Positions 62,973-64,000 of a DNA stretch of 64,000 nt are shown one piece after another. The position numbers were made by a program, and so were the translations under genes. Each line of letters begins with the position of its first letter. Position 1 is the first letter of the stretch. The DNA comes from Pseudomonadota bacterium (GTDB taxonomy: Bacteria > Pseudomonadota > Alphaproteobacteria > Rhizobiales > Methylopilaceae). The DNA lies in assembly GCA_023430145.1 (NCBI GenBank), contig JAEZCD010000027.1, forward strand, positions 1 to 64,000. The letters run 5' to 3'. The notes below the pieces were generated by a model that made no database searches, was not told where the DNA came from, and saw only the letters and a list, made by a program, of their open reading frames with translations.

Positions 62973-63805
62973 CGCTGAAAGCCTGCATCATCGGCCATCC
63001 GGTCGCCCATTCGCGCTCGCCCCTCATTCACGGCTACTGGCTGCGCGAGCACGGCATCGACGGCGCCTATGAGCGCGCCGACGTGCCGCCGGGCGAGCTG
63101 CCTGCCTTCCTGCAAAGCCTCGCCGAGCGCGGCTTCGTCGGCGCCAACGTCACCGTGCCGCACAAGGAGGAGGCTTTTCGGTGCGCCGCCGTCGTGCACC
63201 CGTCGGCCGAGAAGCTCGGGGCGGCGAACACGCTGTGGCTCGAGGACGGCCGCCTTAACGCCGCCAACACCGACGCGCTCGGCTTCCTCGCCAACCTCGA
63301 CGCCGAGGCGCCGGGCTGGGACGCGGGGCTCGGCGAGGCGATCGTGCTCGGCGCCGGCGGCGCGGCGCGGGCGGTCGTCTACGGGCTGCTCGAACGGGGC
63401 GCCGGGACGGTGCACGTCGTCAATCGCGGCCGCGAGCGGGCCGAGGAGCTCGCCGTCTTCTTCGGGCCCGGGGTGCGGACGCACGGCTTCGACGACCTCC
63501 CGCAACTCCTCGGCCGTGCGGGACTGCTCGTCAACGCCACCTCGCTCGGCATGGCGGGCAAGCCGCCGCTCGAGGTCGACCTCGCGGGGCTCGCGCCCGG
63601 CGCCCTCGTCGCCGACCTCGTCTACGTGCCGCTCGAGACGCCGCTCTTGGCGCAGGCGCGGGCGCGCGGCCATCGAGCGGTGGACGGGCTCGGCATGCTG
63701 CTGCACCAGGCGGTGCCGGGATTTCAGCGCTGGTTCGGCGTGCGACCCGAGGTGACGCCGGCGCTTCGCAACCTTATCGTCGCGGAAATCGAGTCGAAGG
63801 CCTGA
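62969..63805 (+). CDS. aroE: Shikimate dehydrogenase
   Basis: The 278-residue enzyme has GHPVAHSRSPLIHGYWL (shikimate site), NVTVPHKEEAF with the catalytic Lys, AANTLWLEDGRLNAANTDALG, the NADP loop VLGAGGAARAVVYGL and VNRGRERA, and DGLGMLLHQAVPGF. It reduces 3-dehydroshikimate in aromatic amino-acid synthesis. ATGA overlap with maf. Confidence 0.96.
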   Translation: MTLKACIIGHPVAHSRSPLIHGYWLREHGIDGAYERADVPPGELPAFLQSLAERGFVGANVTVPHKEEAFRCAAVVHPSAEKLGAANTLWLEDGRLNAANTDALGFLANLDAEAPGWDAGLGEAIVLGAGGAARAVVYGLLERGAGTVHVVNRGRERAEELAVFFGPGVRTHGFDDLPQLLGRAGLLVNATSLGMAGKPPLEVDLAGLAPGALVADLVYVPLETPLLAQARARGHRAVDGLGMLLHQAVPGFQRWFGVRPEVTPALRNLIVAEIESKA

Positions 63806-63806
63806 C

Positions 63807-64000
63807 ATGCTGGTTCTCGGCCTCACCGGATCGGTCGGCATGGGCAAGACCGCCACGGCGCAGCTCTTCGCCGAGCAGGGCTGCGCGGTCTATGACGCCG
63901 ACCTCGCGGTGCACCAGCTCTATTCGGGCGACCTCGCCGGCCTGATCGAGGAGGCGTTCCCGGGCTCGACCAGGAACGGCGTCGTCGATCGGGCGGCGCT
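63807..64000 (+). CDS. coaE: Dephospho-CoA kinase, 5' part (runs off the window)
   Basis: The frame begins MLVLGLTGSVGMGKTATAQL with the P-loop GSVGMGKT, then FAEQGCAVYDADLAVHQLY, the standard start of CoaE. It adds the 3' phosphate to dephospho-CoA in the last step of CoA synthesis. It starts one base after the aroE stop. The gene is cut by the window end after about 64 codons. Confidence 0.93.
   Translation, partial: MLVLGLTGSVGMGKTATAQLFAEQGCAVYDADLAVHQLYSGDLAGLIEEAFPGSTRNGVVDRAA

Overview
The window is GC-rich, densely coding DNA from an alphaproteobacterium, most likely of the Hyphomicrobiales (Rhizobiales). I infer this from the maf-aroE-coaE gene order at the right end, a PutA of 1046 residues without the N-terminal DNA-binding domain, and the many ABC, TRAP and four-carbon acid-sugar catabolic genes. 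No species can be named from the sequence alone.

Left part (1-16.8 kb). A 3-hydroxyacyl-CoA dehydrogenase-like gene is followed by a brnTA toxin-antitoxin locus whose toxin is frameshifted, with a perfect 17-bp palindrome at its start. Next comes a tightly coupled minus-strand operon: acyl-CoA synthetase, E1-alpha, E1-beta, E2, a stand-alone acyl carrier protein and a CapA-like protein. Every junction is an ATGA overlap. Facing it is one long gene that fuses an AMP-ligase, an ACP and a PlsC-type acyltransferase. Together they look like an undescribed route that activates short acyl groups, loads them on carrier proteins and transfers them to a lipid or glycan. A TspO gene, four small exported proteins, a GNAT acetyltransferase and a lytic transglycosylase follow.

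Island (16.7-29.6 kb). A tRNA-Arg(CCU) gene is followed by the remnant of a tyrosine integrase, scraps of three insertion sequences, two in-frame gene chimeras (thiolase-aldehyde dehydrogenase and IclR-reductase), intact Fe-dependent alcohol dehydrogenase, GST and SDR genes, the 3' half of a tRNA-Gly(CCC), and a second integrase scrap. A sulfatase with sugar-ABC and LacI genes then lies between two direct repeats of about 90 bp. The last 12 bp of tRNA-Arg recur just beyond the second repeat, so this looks like a decayed, nested integration region.

Catabolic part (29.6-56.5 kb). There are three modules. The first has an IclR regulator, two paralogous FAD amine/amino-acid oxidases, a dipeptide-type ABC transporter and a RidA protein. 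The second has a GntR regulator, a dihydroxyphthalate-decarboxylase-like protein, a ferric/polyamine-type ABC importer, an alpha/beta hydrolase, an extradiol-dioxygenase-like protein and a LysR regulator, and may serve aromatic catabolism. The third has a TRAP importer and SMP-30 lactonase divergent from DeoR, a DUF1537 kinase and PdxA2, and probably serves four-carbon acid sugars. A diguanylate cyclase lies between the second and third modules.

Right part (56.5-64 kb) is conserved backbone: a CorC/CNNM-type membrane protein, PutA, HisE, a further exported protein paralogous to two in the left part, Maf, AroE and the start of CoaE.
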